Source: CAUZFZ01 sp963579025 (GTDB lineage Bacteria; Planctomycetota; Planctomycetia; Planctomycetales; Planctomycetaceae). Taken from it: a DNA stretch of 64,000 nt. The translations under genes were made by a program, and so were the position numbers. Below the pieces are notes generated by a model that worked only from the letters and a program-made list of their open reading frames with translations, was not told the DNA's origin and searched no databases. The stretch is taken from contig CAUZFZ010000024.1 in NCBI GenBank assembly GCA_963579025.1, positions 1 to 64,000 of the forward strand, in the 5' to 3' direction. How positions within the stretch are numbered: position 1 is the first letter of the stretch; each line of letters opens with the position of its first letter. Shown here piece after piece: positions 9,252 to 17,710 of this stretch.

Positions 9252-10979
9252 TCAAGTCAGGAATGCCTCGTAGATGCCCCCACCCGCTTCAACGACCCGA
9301 TTCATCAACTCCTTTGCCTCGCCGACTGTGAGAGAGACACTCTCGAACCACACCAGGAAATTAAACTCCGATCCCGGCCCCTCGTCTACAGGATTCCGAT
9401 CGGCCAAGTTAGGACTTTGAAGCGCAATACGAAACTTGTCTGGGAGATTGTTAAGAATCTCCTCAGCCTGGCTTGGGCCGGCGAATAGAAACTGGAATCT
9501 CATCGATTCACTTCGACCGGTATCTGCACAATCTACCGGGATGTCCACGTAGCGGGCGTACTTCTCCCACGGCGCCCCCGCCTTTTCGGCCTGCCGGTTC
9601 CGTTCTGGCCCCGGCCCCAGCCATTCACCGCAAATGGTACACCAGTTGATCCCATCAGGCATTTGCTTGTGATTCTCAGAGCAATATCGATTTCGTAGGG
9701 TGTCCGGGACGGCTTCGAACCTCAACTGCTGACCACAGTCTCCGCAGTAGAACGCACTTTCCCCAGTGTTCTTGTGGGCGCATCGAATTGCAGCAGATTC
9801 TCGTGGGCCTGCTGATTGCTTCGTTGATTTAAGCCTGGCTTCTCGAATTGGCAGCTGCTCCGTATCTGCCGATTTACTAGCCAGAGTCTTCCGAGACATG
9901 AGCCAATCAAGTGAATCTACACAGTACGGGCCGGCCAACAGCGAGATGTTGACCACTGCAGCACATCGCGGACACTTTGCCTTTCCTCTCTCGAAGGGAC
10001 TGCGAATTATCGTGCGGCACGCGCGGCAATAGGTGTGCTGGAACATGCAGTCTTTTTCGGGCAAGTTCCATAACCGTTGCAACCGCGCTGATGCACTGTC
10101 GCCGATCACCTCCCGAAACACTTTGATCAGGAAATACAGACACTCGCGATACGCACCATCGTCAATCAGGTCTCTGGCAACTTGAGTCGCCGCCGCACAT
10201 TCCTCGGGTGTTGACAACACGTCCCGTTCTGGCCGCGGACAGGCGGACTCCGGTGTCAGCACGTCGGCAAGTCGGTAAACGCTGCCGTCCATTTCGATCG
10301 CGGGATAAACGACGGCATTCGCGTTGTGTGCTGTGTCAAGAAATCTCCTGATTTCCTCCGCCGACAGTCTATGTGTCCGCCACTTGACAGCGAATGGCTC
10401 CTCCGCTTGCGGAATTCTCCACCCATCAACGGCCAGATCCCTCCACTCCATAAGATGGAGAACAGTCGAGCGCGCGAACGCCACCGCTTCTTTGGAACTC
10501 CGAAACTCCATAACAAAGTCAAAGGACGTTGGCCTCTTCTTCTTCTCCTCAATTGCACTGTCGAATCTCGCTGCGGCAGAGTTTGATACGGCATTCACTG
10601 ATTTGAGCAGGGCATAGTGCGGGGTCTGAATTCCAAATCGGCGAAGTTTGTGCGTTTGACCGCTTTTCGCTGCACCTACGATCTCGCGAACCTCCTCGTC
10701 TCTTCTCCGCTGTGCGTCCCGTTCCGCTGCAAGATCCTGCTCTGCAAGCTTCGCTTTTGCAGCGATGTCGCTGCTGGAGTACTTGACGATTTGAGAGCCT
10801 CGTTTCACTGTTACAGTGCCCGTTGAGCTACTACTGGCTTGTTCCAGCTGCATGCGCCAGCTGCTCGCGGCAGTCTTCAGTTGATCAATCAGTGCAGTGT
10901 CTTGCCGCTCCTGACCACTCTTCTCGATCAATTCAACTAACTCGCACCATTCGTTACTCCGACCACTAACATTTGTCAT
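9252..10979 (-). CDS. Multi-zinc-ribbon protein of unknown function, last gene of the ECF/kinase unit
   Basis: A 575-residue protein matching no family I recognise. Residues 65-105 are a charged helix. Residues 155-240 contain a compact segment with 'FDFVMEFRSSKEAVAFARS'. The C-terminal half carries paired cysteines typical of zinc ribbons: CRAC...CPRC near residues 318-339, C...CGDC near 400-415, and CTIC near 447-450. The N-terminal TVTVKRGSQIVKYSS is encoded by a DNA segment that recurs in the locus (12272-12309). The ATG at 10979 is preferred over a GTG at 10988 because AAAGGTGG is correctly spaced. No leader or membrane segment; cytoplasmic. It is the last of six co-directional genes from the ECF sigma factor. 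A DNA-, RNA- or protein-binding adaptor role is inferred only from the ribbons. Confidence 0.7.
   Translation of the reverse strand: MTNVSGRSNEWCELVELIEKSGQERQDTALIDQLKTAASSWRMQLEQASSSSTGTVTVKRGSQIVKYSSSDIAAKAKLAEQDLAAERDAQRRRDEEVREIVGAAKSGQTHKLRRFGIQTPHYALLKSVNAVSNSAAARFDSAIEEKKKRPTSFDFVMEFRSSKEAVAFARSTVLHLMEWRDLAVDGWRIPQAEEPFAVKWRTHRLSAEEIRRFLDTAHNANAVVYPAIEMDGSVYRLADVLTPESACPRPERDVLSTPEECAAATQVARDLIDDGAYRECLYFLIKVFREVIGDSASARLQRLWNLPEKDCMFQHTYCRACRTIIRSPFERGKAKCPRCAAVVNISLLAGPYCVDSLDWLMSRKTLASKSADTEQLPIREARLKSTKQSAGPRESAAIRCAHKNTGESAFYCGDCGQQLRFEAVPDTLRNRYCSENHKQMPDGINWCTICGEWLGPGPERNRQAEKAGAPWEKYARYVDIPVDCADTGRSESMRFQFLFAGPSQAEEILNNLPDKFRIALQSPNLADRNPVDEGPGSEFNFLVWFESVSLTVGEAKELMNRVVEAGGGIYEAFLT
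10780..10817 (-). repeat. Copy 1 of a 38-base coding repeat (TVTVKR-SQIVK module)
   Basis: This segment, inside the multi-zinc-ribbon gene, matches 12272-12309 at 36 of 38 bases. Both copies read on the minus strand and encode TVTVKR, a variable residue, then SQIVK. Confidence 0.75.
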
Positions 10980-11016
10980 GATTGCCACCTTTGACCACGA
11001 CGTTCCGACGTTCCAA

Positions 11017-11664
11017 TCACTTCACTGGCCTGATCCCGTAGTTTCCGGATGGAATCTGGACAACTCGGATTTCTGCGTTCTGATTCTGGAGCGAAAAGCT
11101 GTCGCCTCGGTGCACCGTCCCCGGACGGTCTGAGAAATGGAAGTACGCCTCGAACCTTCCGTTTGGAACGAGAACGGTTGCTCGGGCCATCGGTGCGACA
11201 TGAAAGTCGATTCCGCGGCCAGCGGCCCGGATACCCACGAGTGCGCGGAAACGGTTGGGATTAACAACTGTCAACGTGTTTCTTCCGCGAAGCCTGTACT
11301 TGAATCCGGGCCAATCCTTTCGGAACGATAGTTTCGCAAATGCCAGATTAGCCTTTCCTCTCATCCGCTCCGTATCCGCAAAAGCGGCGACCTTGAATGC
11401 CCGTTTCTCCTCCGTCTTCCCTTTACTCACAAATCCGAAGATCATGTCTCCAGCTTCTTGTCTGCCCGGAATCAGCCGAACTGCGATGCACCTGCCGCGG
11501 GCCATGAACTGGATCAGGTACAGTGTGCCTTCCGCTTTTCCGCGAACAGGCAGTCGGCGATCAATGCCCCGCCGGACGGATGATTCACCTTGTGCTCCGC
11601 AGTCGGACGGCAGACACGCCAATAGGACACACAGTAGGACGGATCGTGAATACAACTTCGCCAT
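11017..11664 (-). CDS. Small exported protein of unknown function
   Basis: A 215-residue protein with a clear signal peptide (MAKLYSRSVLLCVLLACLPS, then DCGAQG). The mature part is basic and beta-rich, without cysteine pairs or recognisable catalytic motifs; it has a Gly/Arg-rich region near IRAAGRGIDFHVAPMARATV. The ATG at 11664 fits the leader exactly; a GTG five codons upstream is possible. It lies 47 bases after the 162-residue protein gene and 37 bases before the zinc-ribbon gene, so it is probably the only exported product of the ECF/kinase unit. I do not recognise the family. Confidence 0.65.
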   Translation of the reverse strand: MAKLYSRSVLLCVLLACLPSDCGAQGESSVRRGIDRRLPVRGKAEGTLYLIQFMARGRCIAVRLIPGRQEAGDMIFGFVSKGKTEEKRAFKVAAFADTERMRGKANLAFAKLSFRKDWPGFKYRLRGRNTLTVVNPNRFRALVGIRAAGRGIDFHVAPMARATVLVPNGRFEAYFHFSDRPGTVHRGDSFSLQNQNAEIRVVQIPSGNYGIRPVK

Positions 11665-11711
11665 GACTCGACCTTGCACGCTCTTTCGAACGCCCTGTGT
11701 TGAAACTATGC

Positions 11712-12200
11712 CTAGATGATTTCCGAATGAATGTTAACAACACGCGTCACCTTGACTTCCCACTTGTCACTCTCAGCATGAGCAGGGATGTCGACCTTGA
11801 CCCGGCAAGTAGCCTCGATCAACTCGTCCTGATTCGGAAAGACGCGTTGCCACACGGCCACGTCATACACAGCTCTGATCGCCGACTCTCGATCCGGACG
11901 GGCTAGCCACGCGTCACAACACATGTCTTCCACTCTCCCGTTCTCTCCGAAGAAGCCTCCCGTATACTCGAAGGCGTCGAGCGATACGGCTTTACCCGCA
12001 ACGCTGATTCGGGTAACTCTGCACCCGATGATGAATTTCGGGTGCGACCTTAACGGATTGTCATCGGCAAGACGCATTTGGATATGCACCGTTGGATTTG
12101 GGTGGCCTGCTTTGAATCGCTGTTCAACTACAGGGCGCCGGTCCACTGTTAGTGCAATAGGGCTTGATCGTTTTCCAAGGAGTCGCGTGAAAAACCGCAT
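11712..12200 (-). CDS. Unknown 162-residue protein in the ECF/kinase unit
   Basis: A cytoplasmic protein without recognisable domains. Notable stretches are HPNPTVHIQMRLADDNPLR and DKWEVKVTRVVNIHSEII; the sequence suggests a beta-rich fold. The start chosen is the ATG at 12200, preceded by GGAAGGGG at good spacing; in-frame ATG (12251) and TTG (12260) starts lie upstream. Between it and the WG-repeat gene are about 145 bases that contain the second copy of the TVTVKR module, ending at a TAG in the module's own frame. The original N-terminus may therefore have been longer and been lost. Confidence 0.6.
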   Translation of the reverse strand: MRFFTRLLGKRSSPIALTVDRRPVVEQRFKAGHPNPTVHIQMRLADDNPLRSHPKFIIGCRVTRISVAGKAVSLDAFEYTGGFFGENGRVEDMCCDAWLARPDRESAIRAVYDVAVWQRVFPNQDELIEATCRVKVDIPAHAESDKWEVKVTRVVNIHSEII

Positions 12201-12271
12201 GGAGCCCCTTCCATTCTGTGGCATAGAATCGGGCGTGGCAGAGTATGCCATCACACCCAAAGACGCTGTAC

Positions 12272-12309
12272 TACTTGACGATTTGAGAGACTCGTTTGAC
12301 TGTTACAGT
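12272..12309 (-). repeat. Copy 2 of the 38-base coding repeat, interrupted by a stop
   Basis: Matches 10780-10817 at 36 of 38 bases. Read in the same frame it gives TVTVKRVSQIVK, then TAG where the other copy has the Tyr codon TAC, then sequence resembling the continuation (YS). It lies between the WG-repeat gene and the 162-residue protein gene. Confidence 0.75.
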
Positions 12310-12345
12310 AGGCGATTGTGTGAAGGCAGGCTGCTCATCCAAGGT

Positions 12346-14334
12346 TCAGGGGTCCATGACGACAACGACGATAATGCTGAATCCCATCTGAGCAGGCGCA
12401 CTCCACAGCTTCACACTTCGGTGACGGCCAACTAGGCTGCAGAAGCAATTCCATTCGTCCGCTGACTTCGCAGCAGGTTTCAATTCCAAAGCGCGTTCGT
12501 GGCCGTCGGCAAGGAATCGGCACAGGCGGCCGCGAAGGCCGAGGGAGGCATCGACTTGTGGTATCTGCTCTTGTGGAAAATACTTCCGATCGATGTGAAG
12601 TGACGGACTACTAAACACACTTTGTGTCCGGGCCATCGTATTCATGAACTGGCGATCTGCGTCCATCCGGCGAATATCATGCGGGCGTTCATCGTTGAGA
12701 AAGAATCGCACACTGTGAACCCTGCCTCTGGACTCAAACGGACGCAGGAACTGTCCCTGAAGATCGATGCAGGCCAAGTCATATCTGTACTTGCTGTAGC
12801 TGTAAGGGGCGCCTGACTCATCCCTGCCCGCGTACATGCCGACGACCGCGATCCCACTACGTATCGGCTCGGCATAATCGAATTGGGGCTCGATGACGTA
12901 TTCGCCAGCTCGATCAATGTAACCCCACCCCACGTCGTTCTTCTTGACGGCCGCCACTCCCTCCGAAAAGTCTTGTGCGTCGTCGAATGTGTGATTGAAT
13001 ACTCGCACACCATTCGGAGACACGAATGTCCAACTTCGGATGTCCTTCACGGCTACCAGACCATCCGAAAACCGTCTCACTTTTGAATACTCGGGTGAAA
13101 TCACGAACTGCCCCGTTCGGTTTATGAAACCCCACTTTGCCGAATAGTGGTCGTCGAACGTCGCTGCCGCGAAACCTTCCGAGAAGCCTCCCACTGAGGC
13201 AAACTGGGGCGAGATTGGCGTCGTTCTTTCTTTTACATCAAAGAAGCCCCAGTGTGACTTCTTTCGGGTCTGAATGGGCGCGAGCCCTTCCTCGGCATTT
13301 CGAATCGACATGATCCCGCGGTCTTGTGGAATCACAAAACTACCAGTCTTGTCGATAAATCCCCATCCGCTTCGGACCGGACGCATCGTCGGCTGAAACA
13401 CCGCGGCCAATCCATAGGAAAAGGAAGTTGCTTCCTTACACTTGAGATCGAAGGGCGTCGCTCCTTTCTGGTCAATAAGCTGAGGGCCACGGGTCGTCTG
13501 GACGAGTGCGATGCCTTCGCGGAAACTCTCAGCGGCTTTGTAGTCCGCCGGTATCACAAGAGTGCCGTCGGCGTCGATGTATCCCCACTTGTGGGATTCT
13601 CCATCGGCGACCGATACCGGTGCGAGCCCTTCACTGAACTCGCCGACCTGGGAATATCGAGGCTCTATGACGATGGATCCAGATTCATTGCAGAAACCAT
13701 ATTTGTCATGTCCGGTTGTTCGAATCCTCACCGGAGGCTTGTCGTCCTCAGTTGTTGCACCCGTTGAGGCTGCGTGAGTTTCCAAATCCCGAGTTGATTC
13801 CTTACGTGTCTGGCCGCCGTCAATACCCAGCAACGCTTGCTCGGCCCGGATCTGATTGACTTCTTCTTCTAAAGCGTCGTCCGATTTCTCTGCTGCTCGC
13901 AGCATCCGACCAATCACTGCGCTAGGCCGGTCAGGCCGGGAGTTCGGTCTTGCTGTCTCTTGCGATGTCACCAACGTATCTACTCTCGGTTGGTTCGTGT
14001 CAGCGGGCAACTGTTGTCTGTTTGGTCGTTTCTGAGCTGCGCTTCTGCGTTCAGCCAGAGTCGGTACCACCTGTTTGTGGCCGCATTGCCGACATGCTGC
14101 CTTCTTTCCTTCGGCCCTCAATGGGGCTTTCAGCCTTTTGCCACACTCCTCACACCGCCAGCTTATGTGGGAGCATCCTTGTTGGGTTGTGTCTTGAATC
14201 CTCTTAACGCGGAACGTGCGATGACATTCATTACATGAATGCCGCGTTCCCTCTCTTTGCCCCACCAACGTGACTGTAGTCTGGCAATGAGGGCATTTCG
14301 TCACCGTAGAGTCGTTCTCTGCGCCGGAGGTCAT
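12346..14334 (-). CDS. Zinc-ribbon / WG-repeat protein
   Basis: A 662-residue protein with two N-terminal zinc-ribbon-like units (CPHC...CNEC at residues 14-37 and CEEC...CRQC at about 61-84), a polar linker to about residue 200, and then at least five WG (KWG) repeats between about 205 and 510. Typical repeat pieces are KWGYIDADGTLVIPADYKAA and GWGFIDKTGSFVIP, with WG pairs near residues 250, 324, 362, 401 and 470. WG repeats are tandem beta units believed to mediate binding rather than catalysis. No leader or membrane helix. ATGA overlaps the kinase stop by four bases, so it is co-translated with the kinase and is a plausible substrate or adaptor (inference). Confidence 0.85.
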   Translation of the reverse strand: MTSGAENDSTVTKCPHCQTTVTLVGQREGTRHSCNECHRTFRVKRIQDTTQQGCSHISWRCEECGKRLKAPLRAEGKKAACRQCGHKQVVPTLAERRSAAQKRPNRQQLPADTNQPRVDTLVTSQETARPNSRPDRPSAVIGRMLRAAEKSDDALEEEVNQIRAEQALLGIDGGQTRKESTRDLETHAASTGATTEDDKPPVRIRTTGHDKYGFCNESGSIVIEPRYSQVGEFSEGLAPVSVADGESHKWGYIDADGTLVIPADYKAAESFREGIALVQTTRGPQLIDQKGATPFDLKCKEATSFSYGLAAVFQPTMRPVRSGWGFIDKTGSFVIPQDRGIMSIRNAEEGLAPIQTRKKSHWGFFDVKERTTPISPQFASVGGFSEGFAAATFDDHYSAKWGFINRTGQFVISPEYSKVRRFSDGLVAVKDIRSWTFVSPNGVRVFNHTFDDAQDFSEGVAAVKKNDVGWGYIDRAGEYVIEPQFDYAEPIRSGIAVVGMYAGRDESGAPYSYSKYRYDLACIDLQGQFLRPFESRGRVHSVRFFLNDERPHDIRRMDADRQFMNTMARTQSVFSSPSLHIDRKYFPQEQIPQVDASLGLRGRLCRFLADGHERALELKPAAKSADEWNCFCSLVGRHRSVKLWSAPAQMGFSIIVVVVMDP

Positions 14335-16376
14335 GGCATCTCCTCCTCATATTGCTCTGTGGCTGTGACTTCCTGACGCAGAGCCTGTGCATCCTCATTG
14401 CCCGGATCTCGCCGTTGCACTTCGTCTAAGTCAGCCAGGACTTCGACAGCGTCATGGCCAGCGTCCCATTTCAGGTTGGCAGATTCGAGCCACGATTGAG
14501 GATCATCGGGATCGAGGTGGATTGCCTGATCGATCGCCACCAATGAATCTCGGATGCTCTCTTGCTGGCCTTTGGCGATTCCGTAGTCGCCTAGTGCAAC
14601 TGCGAAGTTTCGCCACGTCTCGGCGACCATAGGAGCCAATTCCGTTGCTCGACGGTAGAACTTGACGGCACTTGGACGCTTCCGAAGCTTGAGAAAAGAC
14701 ATGGCGAGACCGGTGGCAATCTTCCAGTCGTGGGAGTTGATTGCCCAAGCTCTTGCTAGTGAATTCGCCGCCTCGCCATAGCGCTCACCAAGAAGCTCAC
14801 AACAACCCTTCGCGTGCCACGCTTCCGCACAGCCTTCATCAAGTCCAACGGCATGAGAAACGGATGTTTCTGCCTTTCCAATCTCGCCAACATTGAGAAA
14901 CACAAATGCCAGGTTGGCCCAACTCTTCGCGTTCGTACCATCGATTGAAATCGCTCTGTTGAAGCAATGGCGAGCATCCTCATACTGCTTGAGTTCACCG
15001 TGTGAAACGCCCTTGTTAATCCAATACTCAACGCACGTGGAGTCACCCGAAATATCTGTGCCTGCGAGTCTGGCCGCCTCCGCGTACTCGTGAAGCCCCA
15101 TCAACGTAGAGACCTTCCTCCCACGTAGATACCGATCAGTGGCAGAACCAGAAAACAGCACATAAGGGATCGATTGTCCGGTGCTGATTCCAACTTTCTC
15201 GCAGATTGGCCGCAACTCATCAAGCACTTCGTTGAAACCGACGTGTCTCGCGACAGGGTCGTACTCCAGGCACTTCATGACGCACGCAGAGATCTCATGC
15301 GGAACATCTCGCCGCTGTTCATGTGGCTGTACTAGCGGAGCATCCTCCGCCGCCATGAAGCAAGATGGACGTTCAGCAAAAAGCTGACTCCCTATCAGCA
15401 GTTCGTAGACAAGGGCGCCAAATGAGAAGATGTCGCTGCGAACGTCGGTGTCTCCGAGACGAACGAACTGTTCCGGTGCCATGTACGGCACAGTCCCGGC
15501 AGCACGGCTGTCACTAAGGTGTTCTCCGACTGTATCGACTGGACCACGGGATGAATGGACTGACTCCAGCCCGGCTTTTGCCAAGCCAAAATCCGTGACT
15601 TTGGCAACGTCATCGCCATCGAGCAGCACGTTGGCAGGCTTGAGATCCCGGTGAACCAGAAGGTGCTGCGTGCTGGCATATTCAAGTCCCGTAGCAATCT
15701 GAAGAGCCCAGCGCAAACATTGTTCGATCGACGGACGTCCTCGCCTCAGTCTGTCTGCAAGGCTTCCGCCTTCTGCATACTCCATTTGGATATATGGCTT
15801 ACCTTCGAGGTCTAAAACATGTACTGCATGGATCAAATGTGGATGAGTTCCAAGATTCACCCATCTCATCGCCTCGCCTCGGAACAGTTGAAGTTCCTTC
15901 TCGTAGTCGCTCCGCTCCGCTGCTCTTCCCCGTGCGCCTCGAAACTCTTGCCAGTGATTGAAATCGTGAAGAGTCTTCAACGCCCACACGGCGGGACGTT
16001 CGGTCCGTTGGGACGTGAGTGACTCAGCAATGTAGACAACAGCCATCCCTCCTTCGATGACATCATGAATCTTGAACGAACCGCCAAGAGTGTCGCCTTT
16101 TCCGAGCCTTGGTCTATTGATCAGAGATTCAGCCGGATAGTCGATTCGATCCGTGCCGAGCTGGGAAGAACAGCTAGTTGCTGGCCGTTGGATAAACTGG
16201 TCGAGGTCTGCCTCATTCGCGAAAAACTCCTTGAGTTCGGCAGCGAAGCGAGGAAATCTCTTCAACCACGCTTCTTCTTGCTGCACGCTCTTCTCAGACG
16301 CTTCTATGTAAAGTGCGATGACGTCTGCAGCCGTCGATATCGAATCAGGCTGAATGCTGTCATGCGGCGAATTCAT
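14331..16376 (-). CDS. Cytoplasmic Ser/Thr protein kinase with C-terminal TPRs
   Basis: A 681-residue Hanks-type kinase. Residues 1-90 are a non-catalytic leader. The kinase domain (about 98-390) shows a Gly-rich loop (VIEGGMAVVYIAE), the ATP-binding Lys in WALKTL (134), the catalytic loop VHRDLKPANVLL (242-252), VTDFGLAKAG (260-269) and VPYMAPEQ (297-303), so all key catalytic residues are present. TPR units fill about residues 420-670 (SWANLAFVFLNVGEIGKAE). There is no membrane segment, unlike PknB-type receptors. It overlaps the ECF sigma gene by 17 bases upstream and the WG-repeat gene by four downstream. In planctomycetes ECF factors are often adjacent to such kinases, and phosphorylation of the sigma factor is the favoured model. 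Confidence 0.92.
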   Translation of the reverse strand: MNSPHDSIQPDSISTAADVIALYIEASEKSVQQEEAWLKRFPRFAAELKEFFANEADLDQFIQRPATSCSSQLGTDRIDYPAESLINRPRLGKGDTLGGSFKIHDVIEGGMAVVYIAESLTSQRTERPAVWALKTLHDFNHWQEFRGARGRAAERSDYEKELQLFRGEAMRWVNLGTHPHLIHAVHVLDLEGKPYIQMEYAEGGSLADRLRRGRPSIEQCLRWALQIATGLEYASTQHLLVHRDLKPANVLLDGDDVAKVTDFGLAKAGLESVHSSRGPVDTVGEHLSDSRAAGTVPYMAPEQFVRLGDTDVRSDIFSFGALVYELLIGSQLFAERPSCFMAAEDAPLVQPHEQRRDVPHEISACVMKCLEYDPVARHVGFNEVLDELRPICEKVGISTGQSIPYVLFSGSATDRYLRGRKVSTLMGLHEYAEAARLAGTDISGDSTCVEYWINKGVSHGELKQYEDARHCFNRAISIDGTNAKSWANLAFVFLNVGEIGKAETSVSHAVGLDEGCAEAWHAKGCCELLGERYGEAANSLARAWAINSHDWKIATGLAMSFLKLRKRPSAVKFYRRATELAPMVAETWRNFAVALGDYGIAKGQQESIRDSLVAIDQAIHLDPDDPQSWLESANLKWDAGHDAVEVLADLDEVQRRDPGNEDAQALRQEVTATEQYEEEMP

Positions 16377-16932
16377 CGTCGACCAATCGTTTCAATGAAA
16401 CGGTGAGTGCTCTTATGCCACGTTGGTAGAGGCCGGCCACAGCGCCCGTTGACACGCCCATTTGACAAGCGCATTCCTTAAGACTCAGTCCTTGCAGTTT
16501 ACGAAGTTCAACAGCGATTCTCTGACGCTCTGGCAATTCGGAGATTGCATCTGCAACAACACACTTCAGTTCATCCAGCTCTAATCTCTTCGAAGGTGCT
16601 ACGCTGGAAATCGTCAAGTGTTCCTGCAAATGAGTCGCCGATTCGTTGAGTGCCGCCTCTAAGGAACGCTCTTGCTCAACGTCGAACTTGAGCGTCCCAA
16701 ATCTTCTTTGGTGATCGCGGATCTTATTCGCAAGAATCACGTGCAAGTAGGCTTCTTGCTGTTCCGGCCCCATCTTCCGAATGACATCACGTTTCTCGTA
16801 TGCTTGAAGCATCGTCTCTTGGATCACGTCAGACGCGTCGAGCTTTGCCCGTAACCGAGCAGGAAATTGGAGCCGGGCCACAAGTCGCAGACGTTCTCGA
16901 TGTTTTTCCAAGTCAAAACTGCTGTCGGCCAC
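16360..16932 (-). CDS. ECF sigma factor, head of the kinase unit
   Basis: A 190-residue RNA polymerase sigma factor of the extracytoplasmic-function type. Region 2 covers about residues 20-95 (KLDASDVIQETMLQAYEKRD). Region 4 covers about 125-185 (ISELPERQRIAVELRKLQGL, then helix-turn-helix SLKECACQMGVSTGAVAGLY). The GTG start at 16932 is supported by CTAGGAG upstream. No anti-sigma factor gene is adjacent. The overlapping Ser/Thr kinase is the likely regulator, as in planctomycete and actinobacterial ECF-kinase pairs. An autoregulated promoter upstream is expected but I cannot name one. Confidence 0.9.
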   Translation of the reverse strand: MADSSFDLEKHRERLRLVARLQFPARLRAKLDASDVIQETMLQAYEKRDVIRKMGPEQQEAYLHVILANKIRDHQRRFGTLKFDVEQERSLEAALNESATHLQEHLTISSVAPSKRLELDELKCVVADAISELPERQRIAVELRKLQGLSLKECACQMGVSTGAVAGLYQRGIRALTVSLKRLVDDEFAA

Positions 16933-17710
16933 CGCCCTACTCCTAGAGACGAGATGCGTTCATGGATTTAGCGCGAGTTTTTGCAAGAATCTCAGAATTC
17001 AAGTCCGGGCCTCGCAGAGCACGCCATCAGCAACCAGAATCGTAGGCCCAACGATCACTCGGTCCTTCGCAACGAAATCTGTGACTTAGCAGATTATCTC
17101 CCGACTCGACTTGGGTATACATCTGCGTCGAATAGACTCGCCATGGCCAGAGCGGCATTCACTCAGAACGTGAATCAGCATCCCTCACCTCGAACAGGTG
17201 TGCCGCAACTGCACCCGGTCGGGCCGACTACCGTAGTTTGGCTACATGCCTTCGCTCAAGTGTCTGTCGTCAATGCGATAACAGTACCCCGCCACTCACG
17301 GCCGTGATTCTGCCTTCGGTTTCGCCGCGTCGGTCGACAACACCGGATGCAGTTGCGAATACTCCAGCACGCGCTCTGGGTCCCATCGATCGGTGCATGA
17401 ATTGCGAATGCGTCTGCAGGACGTCGGTGACGAACTCCGCAGTGACGCGGTCACGAAACCGCGGTCGAAGTGAGCATCAGCCTGCACTCCCTGAAGAAGT
17501 TCCGGCAGCGGGTCGCCGGTGGACATCGTGCAGACCGAGAGTGATCCGGACGAGTCGCACTAAACCACGCTTGCGTAACCGCCTCGTGAGTGTGGTCGAC
17601 AAGGTTGTGGTTGGCACCGACTTGCTCTCGCAGGGCGGCTGCTCAAGAATCCGCGAAGTCCGCTGTATTCATTCCGACTGGCTGACATCACCCGCACGAG
17701 GTCGACACCC
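16933..17710. other. Gene-free region between the ECF unit and galM
   Basis: Nearly 780 bases separating two divergent genes. It must hold the promoters for the leftward ECF unit and rightward galM. The 17240-17700 portion has open frames on both strands, but none has a plausible start, ribosome-binding site or familiar motif. It may be a decayed gene, but I cannot say which. Confidence 0.4.
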
